DNA of 18,881 nt from an uncultured Clostridia bacterium (GTDB lineage: Bacteria > Bacillota > Clostridia > Oscillospirales > CAG-272), in assembly GCA_937892405.1 (NCBI GenBank), contig CALAFS010000084.1:1-18881 (forward strand), written 5' to 3'. The notes below the pieces were generated by a model. The model saw only the letters and a program-made list of their open reading frames with translations, was not told the DNA's origin and did not search any database. The translations under genes were made by a program, and so were the position numbers. Every line of letters starts with the position of its first letter. Position 1 is the first letter of the stretch. Positions 1 to 5,515 of this stretch are shown here, piece by piece.

Positions 1-199
1 CGGGTTCCCCCTCGCCTTCACGGCAGGCACCCGCGCGATCCCTCTCACGATAGGCGCACTTCTCTTCTTCGTCTCCGATCTTCTCGTCGCGAAGAATGTC
101 TTTCTCTCCACCTCCTTAAAATCGGAGGCGGCAGCCATGACGACCTACTACGGCGCAGAGTTCCTCTTCGCCCTCTCCGCCTATCTCGTCGCGTTCTGA
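1..199 (+). CDS. YhhN/TMEM86-like membrane protein, C-terminal fragment
   Basis: This is the last 65 codons of a gene that begins before the window; the open frame starts at base 2 and ends with TGA at 197-199. The residues include an Arg-rich turn (GTRAIPLTIGALLFFVSDLL), followed by a Met-Thr-Thr-Tyr-Tyr segment and a hydrophobic C-terminal helix. The pattern 'G-A-L-L-F-x-x-S-D' followed by a 'Y-Y-x-A/G-x' helix is the C-terminal signature I associate with the YhhN family, polytopic membrane proteins whose animal member TMEM86B is a lysoplasmalogenase. In bacteria the substrate is usually untested. The call rests on about 65 residues only. The gene ends 48 bases before a bidirectional terminator, so it looks like the last gene of its transcript. 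Confidence 0.6.
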   Translation, partial: GFPLAFTAGTRAIPLTIGALLFFVSDLLVAKNVFLSTSLKSEAAAMTTYYGAEFLFALSAYLVAF

Positions 200-246
200 T
201 CTTCAAAAAACATGCTTCCGTAAGAAAAAGGTGTAGATAAAAAAAT

Positions 247-280
247 CGGGCGCTTCCCGAAGGAGGCGCCCGGTGTTTTT
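247..280. terminator. Bidirectional intrinsic terminator between convergent genes
   Basis: Bases 247-257 and 262-272 form an 11-bp GC-rich stem with one G-U pair and a CGAA tetraloop. On the plus strand it is followed by GTGTTTTT (273-280). On the minus strand the run of A at 239-245 gives a T tract. It therefore serves both the YhhN-like gene from the left and the zinc-ribbon operon, which ends at 290, from the right. Confidence 0.9.
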
Positions 281-289
281 AATTTCGTG

Positions 290-1714
290 TCAATCGACAA
301 GGCTGTAACTGTTTCGCTTAATCAGCCGCACGGTAAGCAATCCGCCGAAAAGCAGAAATGCCAATACCGTAAAGATGATCGGTGCGCTCGCAATGCCGAC
401 ATTCTGAGCGATATACCCGTCGACAGCTTCCGCAAGCACGGCATCGCACACAATCTTCACGATACCGAGCAGGAACAATACTCCTGAAAAAATAATACCA
501 CCGAGCGGAATCCGCTTTTTCCCCTGCACAAAAATACCCAAAAGCAGCTTTGTGCAAAGAAGCGCGGAGATCAGCAACATCAGAAAGGTCAATCCGAAAG
601 AGATGTCTGCGGAAATAATCGCGCGATTAAAATCTACCCTCTCCAATTTGTTAGTGAAATAAGCCGAAGAAAAGCCGAAAATATCATGAAAAAGCGTCAT
701 GGAAGAAATCTGCACACGCACAAATGCGGAACTGCTCCCCTGCACTTTATAAGTAATATCCCCAATAGCGAAGTGCATGAGAATTCCCGAGACAAATGCG
801 CCGAGCGCCCCTGTCGCCGTAAGAAGAATTTCAGAGAACCGGCTCCGATATGCGCCGTCTCCGATGATCGCGAACACGAAAGCTCCGACAAATGCGCAGA
901 TCGCCGCAATATAAAAAACGAAAAAGACGGGGGGCAGACTTGCCGTAACATATTCGGATATTCCGCCCGTAAAGGCGCCCGCAAGTCCCAAAACAACCGT
1001 GCCGGAGAATGCGGAATAAACGAAAGACCACAGGCAACTTCCTACACGATCCGGCGTATCATCACTTCCGAATGTGTGCACAAGAAGTCTGATGGCGATA
1101 ACCGCCGCGATGATGATATTTGACAAAACGACAAGAATCCCGATGGCACTCCCGACCACCGTAGTGCCAAAACTGCCGACCGCGATACTTCCCGAGTTCG
1201 GAGTCAATTCTTCGGCGGCATCCGAGATTTTTTCAATCTCTCCGACAATATAATGAATGGCGGTGAACCGACTTTGCTCGCGAAGCTGCGCTTCGGCTTG
1301 TGTCACGCCGCGATAACCACCGTTTTCATAAAGAATCTCCGAATACGCCTTTGTGAGGGTCATTCGGTATCCGATGAAAAACGAGGAAAGAAAAAGAAGG
1401 CACGCGGTGATAACCGAAAGAATTTTTGTCATTCTTTTTGCAAAATGATTTCTTGATATATCACTTTCTGACAACAAATCTTCACTTTTTCCGGCGCCGC
1501 AGGCGGGACAAAAGCTGCCGGCATATGCTGTTCCGCATTTTTTGCATACTTGTTTTCCGTCCGTTCTTGCGCCGCATCTATTACAATAAACAGCGTCGGA
1601 ACGAATCAGATGCCCGCAAGACGGGCACTCTTTTTTTCCGTCAAGACGAGAACCGCACCGGACGCAAAAAACCGAGGACTCTTCGTTTTCCGCATTACAC
1701 TTAGGACAAATCAT
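290..1714 (-). CDS. Polytopic membrane protein with N-terminal tandem zinc ribbons
   Basis: The protein has 474 residues from the chosen ATG at 1712-1714, which has AAAAGGAGAA six bases upstream; a longer frame reaching 1789 has no such site and would overlap the gene before it. Residues 1-73 hold six CxxC knuckles (Cys3/6, 17/20, 30/33, 44/47, 57/60, 69/72), i.e. three zinc ribbons separated by 'DGK' linkers. After a short linker come about eight hydrophobic stretches (near 97-117, 184-211, 229-248, 262-284, 296-314, 368-395, 402-424, 443-465). The ribbons should lie in the cytoplasm. The membrane part matches no transporter or enzyme I recognise. It is the last gene of a three-gene operon, 44 bases after its short paralogue. 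No function is claimed; such proteins are common in gut Clostridia. Confidence 0.85.
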   Translation of the reverse strand: MICPKCNAENEESSVFCVRCGSRLDGKKECPSCGHLIRSDAVYCNRCGARTDGKQVCKKCGTAYAGSFCPACGAGKSEDLLSESDISRNHFAKRMTKILSVITACLLFLSSFFIGYRMTLTKAYSEILYENGGYRGVTQAEAQLREQSRFTAIHYIVGEIEKISDAAEELTPNSGSIAVGSFGTTVVGSAIGILVVLSNIIIAAVIAIRLLVHTFGSDDTPDRVGSCLWSFVYSAFSGTVVLGLAGAFTGGISEYVTASLPPVFFVFYIAAICAFVGAFVFAIIGDGAYRSRFSEILLTATGALGAFVSGILMHFAIGDITYKVQGSSSAFVRVQISSMTLFHDIFGFSSAYFTNKLERVDFNRAIISADISFGLTFLMLLISALLCTKLLLGIFVQGKKRIPLGGIIFSGVLFLLGIVKIVCDAVLAEAVDGYIAQNVGIASAPIIFTVLAFLLFGGLLTVRLIKRNSYSLVD

Positions 1715-1758
1715 ATTGTTTTCTCCTTTTACTCCGTTTGTTTGACTTTTTGCTGTTT

Positions 1759-2001
1759 TCAAAGAGACGACATGTTTTTTCTGCCGCACTTCGGGCAGAA
1801 TTTCCCGGCATAGTCAGTGCCGCAACCGGGACATGTAATCTTTCCGTCGGTGCGTTTTCCGCACATCGGGCAATAAAGTGCCTCTTCGGCAATCCATGCC
1901 CCGCAGATAGGACACCGCCGCTTTCCGTCAAGACGGGAGCCGCACCATGAGCAAAACAGTGCACCGTCTTCCTCTTCTCTCTGGCATTTCGGACAGATCA
2001 T
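1759..2001 (-). CDS. Free-standing tandem zinc-ribbon protein (80 aa)
   Basis: This is an 80-residue protein that is almost entirely zinc ribbon: six CxxC knuckles at Cys3/6, 17/20, 30/33, 44/47, 57/60 and 69/72, then a seven-residue tail and stop. It has no membrane segment. The start at 1999-2001 has AGGAGGAAA six to seven bases upstream. It aligns without gaps to the N-terminus of the next protein in the operon (290-1714), with 45 of the first 73 positions identical and the same knuckle spacing. It is therefore an in-operon duplication of that soluble domain, kept or shed without its membrane part. The downstream gap is 44 bases. It could compete with, cap or bridge its large partner, but that is inference. 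The intact frame and strong ribosome site argue against a decaying remnant. Confidence 0.85.
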   Translation of the reverse strand: MICPKCQREEEDGALFCSWCGSRLDGKRRCPICGAWIAEEALYCPMCGKRTDGKITCPGCGTDYAGKFCPKCGRKNMSSL

Positions 2002-2036
2002 ACAGATTTCCTCCTTATTTTCGGATTTTTACTGTT

Positions 2037-2432
2037 TCAGTATCGTATTCCAAGGATAATTGCAACAAAAATGATGTACAACAGGATAATCCCAACACCG
2101 AGCAATACTTTAACAAGTGCTCCGATCCCGGCGCCCTTCGCGCGCTTTGGAAGTGTGTCTTTCCACACAAGAAACAGAATCAGACCGACAATCGGAAAAA
2201 AGAAGCCGAGAACGCCAAAGCCTGCGGCACCTGTATCCCGAGAGCCGTAATATCCTTCGTTCCCCTGCGCATAAAATTCTCTTTCGCGCGCTACATAAGG
2301 CGTCGCGTGCTGATATTCCGGTTTCCGAGATGTTGTTTCCTGCGCCGTTTTCTCCTTGACAGGGGTTCCGCATCGTGTGCAATAGCGGGTTCCTTCCTCC
2401 ACTTGTGCACCGCAGTTTTCGCAATATTTCAT
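2037..2432 (-). CDS. Small zinc-ribbon membrane protein (131 aa)
   Basis: This is the first gene of the zinc-ribbon operon. Residues 1-24 form a single zinc ribbon (Cys4/7 and Cys18/21). Residues 25-66 are a polar, Tyr- and Glu-rich linker. Residues 68-90 and 108-128 are two hydrophobic helices, with a Lys/Arg-rich loop (KRAKGAG) between them, giving a two-helix membrane anchor. The start at 2430-2432 has AAGGAGGAC five bases upstream. Its promoter lies 39-67 bases upstream and overlaps a palindrome. Ribbon-linker-two-helix proteins of this size are frequent in Clostridia and have no assigned function. The shared architecture suggests the three products work at the same membrane site. Confidence 0.85.
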   Translation of the reverse strand: MKYCENCGAQVEEGTRYCTRCGTPVKEKTAQETTSRKPEYQHATPYVAREREFYAQGNEGYYGSRDTGAAGFGVLGFFFPIVGLILFLVWKDTLPKRAKGAGIGALVKVLLGVGIILLYIIFVAIILGIRY

Positions 2433-2446
2433 GGGTTGTCCTCCTT

Positions 2447-2491
2447 ATTATACCAAATTGGGATAAAATGATTATACCACAACGGTATAAT
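2447..2491. promoter_or_regulatory. Tandem palindromic operator between zinc-ribbon operon and XRE gene
   Basis: Bases 2471-2491 are a perfect inverted repeat, ATTATACC-N5-GGTATAAT. A second, degenerate copy at 2447-2467 (ATTATACC-N5-GGGATAAA) matches 14 of 16 arm positions, and the centres are 24 bases apart. The perfect copy covers the -10 box and part of the spacer of the minus-strand promoter, and the degenerate copy covers its expected start site. Two operators placed this way fit repression. The XRE regulator encoded 60 bases away is the obvious candidate to bind them, although this is not shown. Confidence 0.7.
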
Positions 2492-2499
2492 AAAGTCAA
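2471..2499 (-). promoter_or_regulatory. SigA promoter of the zinc-ribbon operon
   Basis: Read on the minus strand: TTGACT (2499-2494), a 17-base spacer, and TATAAT (2476-2471). Transcription should begin near 2464, about 32 bases before the first start codon. Because the operator is palindromic, TATAAT also appears on the plus strand at 2486-2491, but no good -35 box sits at the right distance for the XRE gene. Confidence 0.85.
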
Positions 2500-2551
2500 G
2501 AGGCGGGCAAACTTTTTCCGAATTTTGTTGTCTGCTCCCGAAAGGTGACCG

Positions 2552-2758
2552 ATGAGGCTGAAAGAAGTACGCAAAGCACGCGGCATTTCGCAAGTCAGAA
2601 TGGCGATGGATCTGAATGTCAGTCAGAACACCATCAGCCGCTACGAAACCGGCGAGCGGGAAGCCGACTATGCCATGCTGATCCGTATCGCCGACTACCT
2701 CGGCGTCTCAATCGACTATCTTCTCTGCCGTACCGACCGCCCCGAAGTCAACCGTTAA
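2552..2758 (+). CDS. XRE-family (Cro/C1-type HTH) transcriptional regulator, 68 aa
   Basis: The 68-residue protein is a single helix-turn-helix domain of the lambda-repressor type. Residues 1-57 carry the family pattern: 'LKEVRKARGISQ', then 'LNVSQNTISRYETGERE' for the recognition helix, then 'LIRIADYLGVSIDYLL'. There is no sensor or dimerisation domain beyond the five-helix fold. The ATG at 2552 has AAAGGTG a few bases upstream. It is divergent from the zinc-ribbon operon and separated from it by 119 bases that contain two palindromic operator copies. The likely role is local control of that operon and of itself. No terminator is seen before the tRNA promoter downstream. Confidence 0.9.
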   Translation: MRLKEVRKARGISQVRMAMDLNVSQNTISRYETGEREADYAMLIRIADYLGVSIDYLLCRTDRPEVNR

Positions 2759-2823
2759 TTTTGCATTTTGCACGCTTCCCCCCTCCCTTTTTCCGAATTT
2801 TTGATTTTTTTCGTCTTTCCCTA

Positions 2824-2852
2824 TTGACAAACCCGCGCTTTTATGCTACAAT
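2824..2852 (+). promoter_or_regulatory. SigA promoter of tRNA-Gln
   Basis: TTGACA (2824-2829), a 17-base spacer, TACAAT (2847-2852), with a TGC just before the -10 box. The expected start is about ten bases before the tRNA 5' end, so this is a dedicated promoter. Confidence 0.85.
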
Positions 2853-2870
2853 ACTAAGCGTTAAAAATCT

Positions 2871-2944
2871 TGCGGAATTGTGTAATGGTAGCACAGCAGA
2901 CTCTGACTCTGTTCGTCTGGGTTCAAATCCTGGTTCCGCAGCCA
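2871..2944 (+). tRNA. tRNA-Gln (anticodon CUG)
   Basis: A full cloverleaf can be drawn. The acceptor stem pairs 2871-2877 (TGCGGAA) with 2934-2940 (TTCCGCA); the D arm is GTGT/GCAC; the anticodon stem is GCAGA/TCTGT around loop CTCTGAC, giving anticodon CTG; the T loop is TTCAAAT. The discriminator G at 2941 is followed by an encoded CCA (2942-2944). Anticodon CUG reads the CAG glutamine codon. The gene has its own promoter and terminator. Confidence 0.93.
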
Positions 2945-2945
2945 T

Positions 2946-2981
2946 AAAGAAAAAGAGCGCCAACAGGTGCTCTTTTTCTTT
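2946..2981 (+). terminator. Intrinsic terminator of tRNA-Gln
   Basis: A 16-bp stem pairs 2946-2961 with 2966-2981, with an AACA loop and one G-U pair. The 3' arm is itself T-rich (CTCTTTTTCTTT), which supplies the release tract. It begins one base after the encoded CCA. Confidence 0.85.
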
Positions 2982-2994
2982 ATGTTTAAGGGAT

Positions 2995-3168
2995 CGGGAT
3001 TTGAAGGGGAGCGGTACTGAATGACAGCCCGGTGTAGCGAAGCGGCGCGAGGGGAGTGAATGACAGCACAGTGTGCTGTCAGAGCCCGAGCGTGACCGAG
3101 CCGCAGCGAGACCTGTCAGAGCCACAAAGCGGCTCACCCGCAGGCGAGAAATCCCGGTTCCGCAGCCA
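2995..3168. repeat. GC-rich palindromic element ending in a copy of the tRNA-Gln 3' tail
   Basis: This segment holds no credible gene. It is bounded by an 8-bp inverted repeat, CGGGATTT (2995-3002) and AAATCCCG (3149-3156). Inside lie a perfect palindrome with 10-bp arms (3061-3070 and 3072-3081, around TGACAGCACA), a repeated GAATGACAGC (near 3030 and 3058), and a GAGCC/GGCTC hairpin near 3119-3135. Its right end, 3149-3168, matches the last 20 bases of the tRNA (2925-2944) at 19 of 20 positions including CCA. It looks like a dispersed structured repeat (REP-like) or a scar of duplication at the tRNA. Only a genome-wide count could decide. Confidence 0.65.
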
Positions 3169-3186
3169 CATCGCGAAAAAATATCA

Positions 3187-3216
3187 TTGCCTTAGTTCTA
3201 GCTCAAAAGATATGAT
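3187..3216 (+). promoter_or_regulatory. Possible promoter driving a short transcript
   Basis: TTGCCT (3187-3192), an 18-base spacer and TATGAT (3211-3216). It is weaker than other promoters in the window. A transcript from about 3223 would run straight into the 17-bp hairpin at 3235-3289, giving an RNA of roughly 70 bases. I flag it only because it pairs with that hairpin. Confidence 0.3.
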
Positions 3217-3234
3217 ACACTACCTCCGTCCTCA

Positions 3235-3289
3235 ATAAAGCACGGGGAGAACTTGTGATCTTGTTTCGCATTTTCTCCCCGTGCTTTAT
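3235..3289. terminator. 17-bp perfect inverted repeat, terminator-like hairpin
   Basis: Bases 3235-3251 and 3273-3289 are exact reverse complements (core GCACGGGGAGAA) around a 21-base loop. On the plus strand it is followed by CATTTTC; on the minus strand by TGAGGACGGAGG, so any termination would be mainly plus-strand. It sits 81 bases beyond the stop of the minus-strand zinc-ribbon gene (3370). It may be a terminator or the core of a small RNA. Confidence 0.55.
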
Positions 3290-3369
3290 CATTTTCAAAA
3301 AAATTTATATCAGTTTAGATGAGTCTATATTTATTAGCGCGAAAATATAATTTGGAATATTATAAATTA

Positions 3370-3831
3370 TTATTTGATTTTTATATTACATCCACAATAT
3401 GGGCACTCTGCCTGTGAAAAATCTTTATCAAAAAACAGCTTTTCCTTACACTCCGGACATTTAATAACCACCATGTTGTCTTCTTCAACCATTACTCTTT
3501 CTTCTTTCTTCTTCGATTCTTGTTTGATGGTGGCGTCTTTTTTTATATCAAATTCGAGACAATTATTTTCCTTCTTTATTTCTGAAGGGTTAACCGTATT
3601 CCCTATATTATATGTATGTAGGTCAGATATCTTATCAATAATTTCCCCATAACCATAAAGAAGCCATGAAGATACCCACGCCAAAACAGGACCGCCAAAC
3701 AGAATTAACGCGCACCACCCTTCTTCTGTTACAACCCAAAGCACTATTCCTGCTATTACAGACGCAATAGCTGAAATGATAAAACCTGCTTTCGCCAAAC
3801 CTTTGATTTTTCCGCCAATATTCTCATACAT
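3370..3831 (-). CDS. Two-helix membrane protein with C-terminal zinc ribbon (153 aa)
   Basis: The 153-residue protein starts 'MYENIGGKIKGLAK', a recurring N-terminus in small clostridial membrane proteins. Two hydrophobic helices follow at about residues 14-35 and 40-58. Then come a 'SWLLYGYGEIIDK' turn, a charged Lys/Glu-rich linker (about 84-117) and a C-terminal zinc ribbon with two CxxC knuckles (near residues 125-128 and 142-145). The start at 3829-3831 is chosen because GGAGG lies eight bases upstream; a frame 14 codons longer has no ribosome site. Codon use and flanks are AT-rich, unlike the GC-rich neighbours, which suggests acquisition. The order of parts is the reverse of the 2037-2432 protein (anchor first, ribbon last). 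Function unknown. Confidence 0.85.
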   Translation of the reverse strand: MYENIGGKIKGLAKAGFIISAIASVIAGIVLWVVTEEGWCALILFGGPVLAWVSSWLLYGYGEIIDKISDLHTYNIGNTVNPSEIKKENNCLEFDIKKDATIKQESKKKEERVMVEEDNMVVIKCPECKEKLFFDKDFSQAECPYCGCNIKIK

Positions 3832-3916
3832 GGCTACAACCTCCGATAGAATAAATTTGATTGACTGAGTCAACGCTCAAAAAGCGAAAACATAAGTTGC
3901 TAAACTGCCTTGCCCT

Positions 3917-3961
3917 TTACAAACGGAATTTTGTTTCACCAAGCATAAGGTAAACGAGCAT
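3917..3961 (-). CDS. Possible 14-codon leader peptide
   Basis: In the long 5' leader of the 3370-3831 gene there is a short frame, ATG at 3959-3961 to TAA at 3917-3919, encoding MLVYLMLGETKFRL. AGGAA lies about eight bases upstream of the ATG. The leader is about 180 bases long, which leaves room for upstream translation. Nothing else supports expression. Confidence 0.2.
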   Translation of the reverse strand: MLVYLMLGETKFRL

Positions 3962-4020
3962 TGTACAGCTTCCTAAAAAAATAAGCATCTTTTTCACCCT
4001 AAAGCCAGATTAGCACAAAT

Positions 4021-4049
4021 AGTATATCACATTTGTAAAAATTAATCAA
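4021..4049 (-). promoter_or_regulatory. Promoter of the AT-rich zinc-ribbon gene
   Basis: On the minus strand: TTGATT (4049-4044), a 17-base spacer, TATACT (4026-4021), preceded by TGA as an extended -10. The start near 4014 gives a leader of about 180 bases before the codon at 3831. The leader carries a TTGACT-G-AGTCAA palindrome near 3862-3874 and a possible 14-codon frame. Confidence 0.7.
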
Positions 4050-4105
4050 GTTTTTCTAATAAAATTGAGATTATTCTACTTTCCAAAACAAAAAAATCGC
4101 GTGGC

Positions 4106-4230
4106 TGCGGAATCTGTCACTTTGCGCCTATCGAGTTGCACACTTAATGATGGCACGAAGATTCTTGACTTTTTTCGATATTCGATCCAAAAGGAGCACC
4201 CGCAACTCGCTTCAACTTCCCGATTCCGCA
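4106..4230. repeat. Nested inverted repeats; structured RNA or damaged tRNA-like unit
   Basis: TGCGGAATC (4106-4114) is exactly complementary to GATTCCGCA (4222-4230), and CGAGTTGC (4132-4139) to GCAACTCG (4202-4209), so two stems nest around a 62-base interior. The outer stem resembles the acceptor stem of tRNA-Gln (TGCGGAA/TTCCGCA), but no anticodon or T arm can be folded. An intrinsic terminator begins at its last base. It may be a small structured RNA, a rearranged tRNA relic or the outer end of the AT-rich islet. The rest of 3962-4274 shows no gene. Confidence 0.45.
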
Positions 4231-4254
4231 AAAAAGCGCCAAAGGCGCTTTTTT
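4230..4254 (+). terminator. Intrinsic terminator
   Basis: An 11-bp stem, 4230-4240 with 4244-4254, has an AAA loop. The GC core is GCGCC/GGCGC and the 3' arm ends in TTTTTT. It directly follows the nested inverted repeats and isolates them from the next promoter. Confidence 0.8.
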
Positions 4255-4274
4255 GTTTCTTTTCTCTTTCCCTA

Positions 4275-4303
4275 TTGAAAAATGAGACTGTCTGTGCTAT
4301 AAT
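4275..4303 (+). promoter_or_regulatory. Promoter of the ketopantoate-reductase-like gene
   Basis: TTGAAA (4275-4280), a 17-base spacer, TATAAT (4298-4303), with TGC as an extended -10. The leader before the start at 4456 is about 145 bases. Confidence 0.85.
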
Positions 4304-4336
4304 GAATCCGAAAGAACCCCTGCGTTTCTTTTCCCT

Positions 4337-4384
4337 GCCGCTTTGCGGCTTTTTGATTCCCTATCGGTTAGCTTTCGCTAACGG
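4337..4384 (+). promoter_or_regulatory. Leader hairpins, possible attenuator
   Basis: The leader first forms GCCGC-TTT-GCGGC followed by five T (4337-4354), a short terminator-like hairpin. It then forms GTTAGC-TTTC-GCTAAC (4367-4382). The pair lies about 70-110 bases before the start codon. No known riboswitch class is recognised. The first stem is only 5 bp, so termination could be weak. Confidence 0.35.
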
Positions 4385-4455
4385 CAAATCAACCCGGTTT
4401 TGTTTTTTCATCTCATATTGTTTTATGCCGTCTGGGGCGGCGAATGGAGGGCTTT

Positions 4456-5409
4456 ATGAAAATCTTAATCTTCGGTGCCGGTGTGCTCGGCTGTAACATG
4501 GCGCGGAACTTCTTCCGTGCCGGAAAGGATGTCACCCTGCTCGCGCGGGGAGAATGGGGAGAGACGATCCGCAAGGACGGACTGCGGATCAAGGACAAGT
4601 TCTCGCCCTTCGTGTCGGTCACCCGCGTCCCCGTGACGGAAGAGCTGAAACCCGAGGATCTCTACGATGTGATCTTTGTCGTCGTGCGGTACACGCAGAT
4701 CGACGGAATCCTCCCGACCCTGCGGGAAAATCCGACGAAAAACATCGTCTTCGTCGGCAACAATGTGCGCGCGAGGGCGCTCTCCGATTCCCTGCCCGGG
4801 AAAAATGTGCTCTTCGCCTTCTCCCTCTCGGCGGGGCGCCGCGACCGCGAGCGCTCGCGCGTGGCGTCGGTCGATCTCAAGAAGGTCACCATCGGACAGC
4901 TTCCCGGTGCGCCCACCAACGCACTGCTCGTCAGAGAGATCTTCGACGGGACGAAGTTCAAGGTCGTCTATCAGCCGAACATGGAAGACTATCTGCTCTG
5001 CCATGCCGCCTTTGTCATGCCGGCGGCGTTCGCCTGCTACAAAACGGACGGCAACCTGAAAAAGCTGAAGGGCAACACGGCGTACTTTAACCGCATGATC
5101 GATGCGAACATCGAAGGCTACCGCGCCATCAAAAACGCGGGACACGAGATCCTGCCGGAGGAGGACAAAGAGTTCGAGGGTGACGCATACCGGAAGACCT
5201 GTCTGCGCTTCTTCAAACTCATGTGTGCGACGAGCCTCGGCAAAATCTGCGCCTCCGACCACGCGATGAGTGCGGTCGATGAGATGAGTGCGCTGAACCG
5301 CGATCTGAAGCACTTCTTCGACGAACACGGCGCGGCGTACCCCGTATGGCAGTCGCTCGAGGCGGAGTGCGGGCGCTACCTGACCGACGCCGGAACGGAA
5401 AAGCTCTGA
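4456..5409 (+). CDS. Ketopantoate-reductase-like (ApbA/PanE family) dehydrogenase
   Basis: The 317-residue protein opens with a Rossmann fold: MKILIFGAGVLG with GxGxxG at residues 7-12, then 'ARNFFRAGKDVTLLARG', the pattern that in PanE binds NADP(H). A second beta strand and 'FVVVRYTQ' and 'FVGNN' segments also fit the ApbA N-terminal domain. The C-terminal half is helical and about family length. In E. coli PanE a lysine (Lys176) in 'W-x-K-L-x-x-N' is catalytic. Here the corresponding stretch reads 'MEDYLLCHAAFVMPAAFACYK', so that motif is missing. The protein is therefore probably not a pantoate-pathway enzyme. The start at 4456 has GGAGGG five bases upstream; the ATG at 4444 has no site. 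It is monocistronic: the next gene has its own promoter. Confidence 0.8.
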   Translation: MKILIFGAGVLGCNMARNFFRAGKDVTLLARGEWGETIRKDGLRIKDKFSPFVSVTRVPVTEELKPEDLYDVIFVVVRYTQIDGILPTLRENPTKNIVFVGNNVRARALSDSLPGKNVLFAFSLSAGRRDRERSRVASVDLKKVTIGQLPGAPTNALLVREIFDGTKFKVVYQPNMEDYLLCHAAFVMPAAFACYKTDGNLKKLKGNTAYFNRMIDANIEGYRAIKNAGHEILPEEDKEFEGDAYRKTCLRFFKLMCATSLGKICASDHAMSAVDEMSALNRDLKHFFDEHGAAYPVWQSLEAECGRYLTDAGTEKL

Positions 5410-5457
5410 GCGCGGGAAAATAAATCCGAAATTTCCTTTGAATCTCAGACAAAACAA

Positions 5458-5486
5458 TTGACAACGAAGAAAAATCATGCTATCAT
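5458..5486 (+). promoter_or_regulatory. Promoter of the DUF5054 gene
   Basis: TTGACA (5458-5463), a 17-base spacer ending in TGC, and TATCAT (5481-5486). The leader is about 85 bases. No terminator is seen between this promoter and the upstream gene, so some readthrough is possible. Confidence 0.8.
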
Positions 5487-5515
5487 ACCGTCAGAAGATT
5501 CTTATCACGATAGGA

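Noticed and set aside
2486..2491. Plus-strand TATAAT as promoter of the XRE gene
   Set aside because: The only -35-like sequence (TTGGGA) is 22 bases away; the match is explained by the palindrome.
2995..3168. CRISPR array
   Set aside because: Repeats are inverted and irregular, with no evenly spaced direct repeats or cas genes nearby.
3056..3238. 60-codon plus-strand frame
   Set aside because: It is made of the palindromic repeat and the tRNA-tail copy and has no ribosome site.
4106..4230. Intact second tRNA
   Set aside because: The acceptor-like stem is present, but no D, anticodon or T arm can be folded within a normal length.
4065..4496. 143-codon plus-strand frame
   Set aside because: It runs through a terminator and a promoter and has no start signal.
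4465..5478. 337-codon minus-strand frame opposite the PanE-like gene
   Set aside because: Arg-rich shadow without a ribosome site; the plus strand encodes a clear Rossmann fold.
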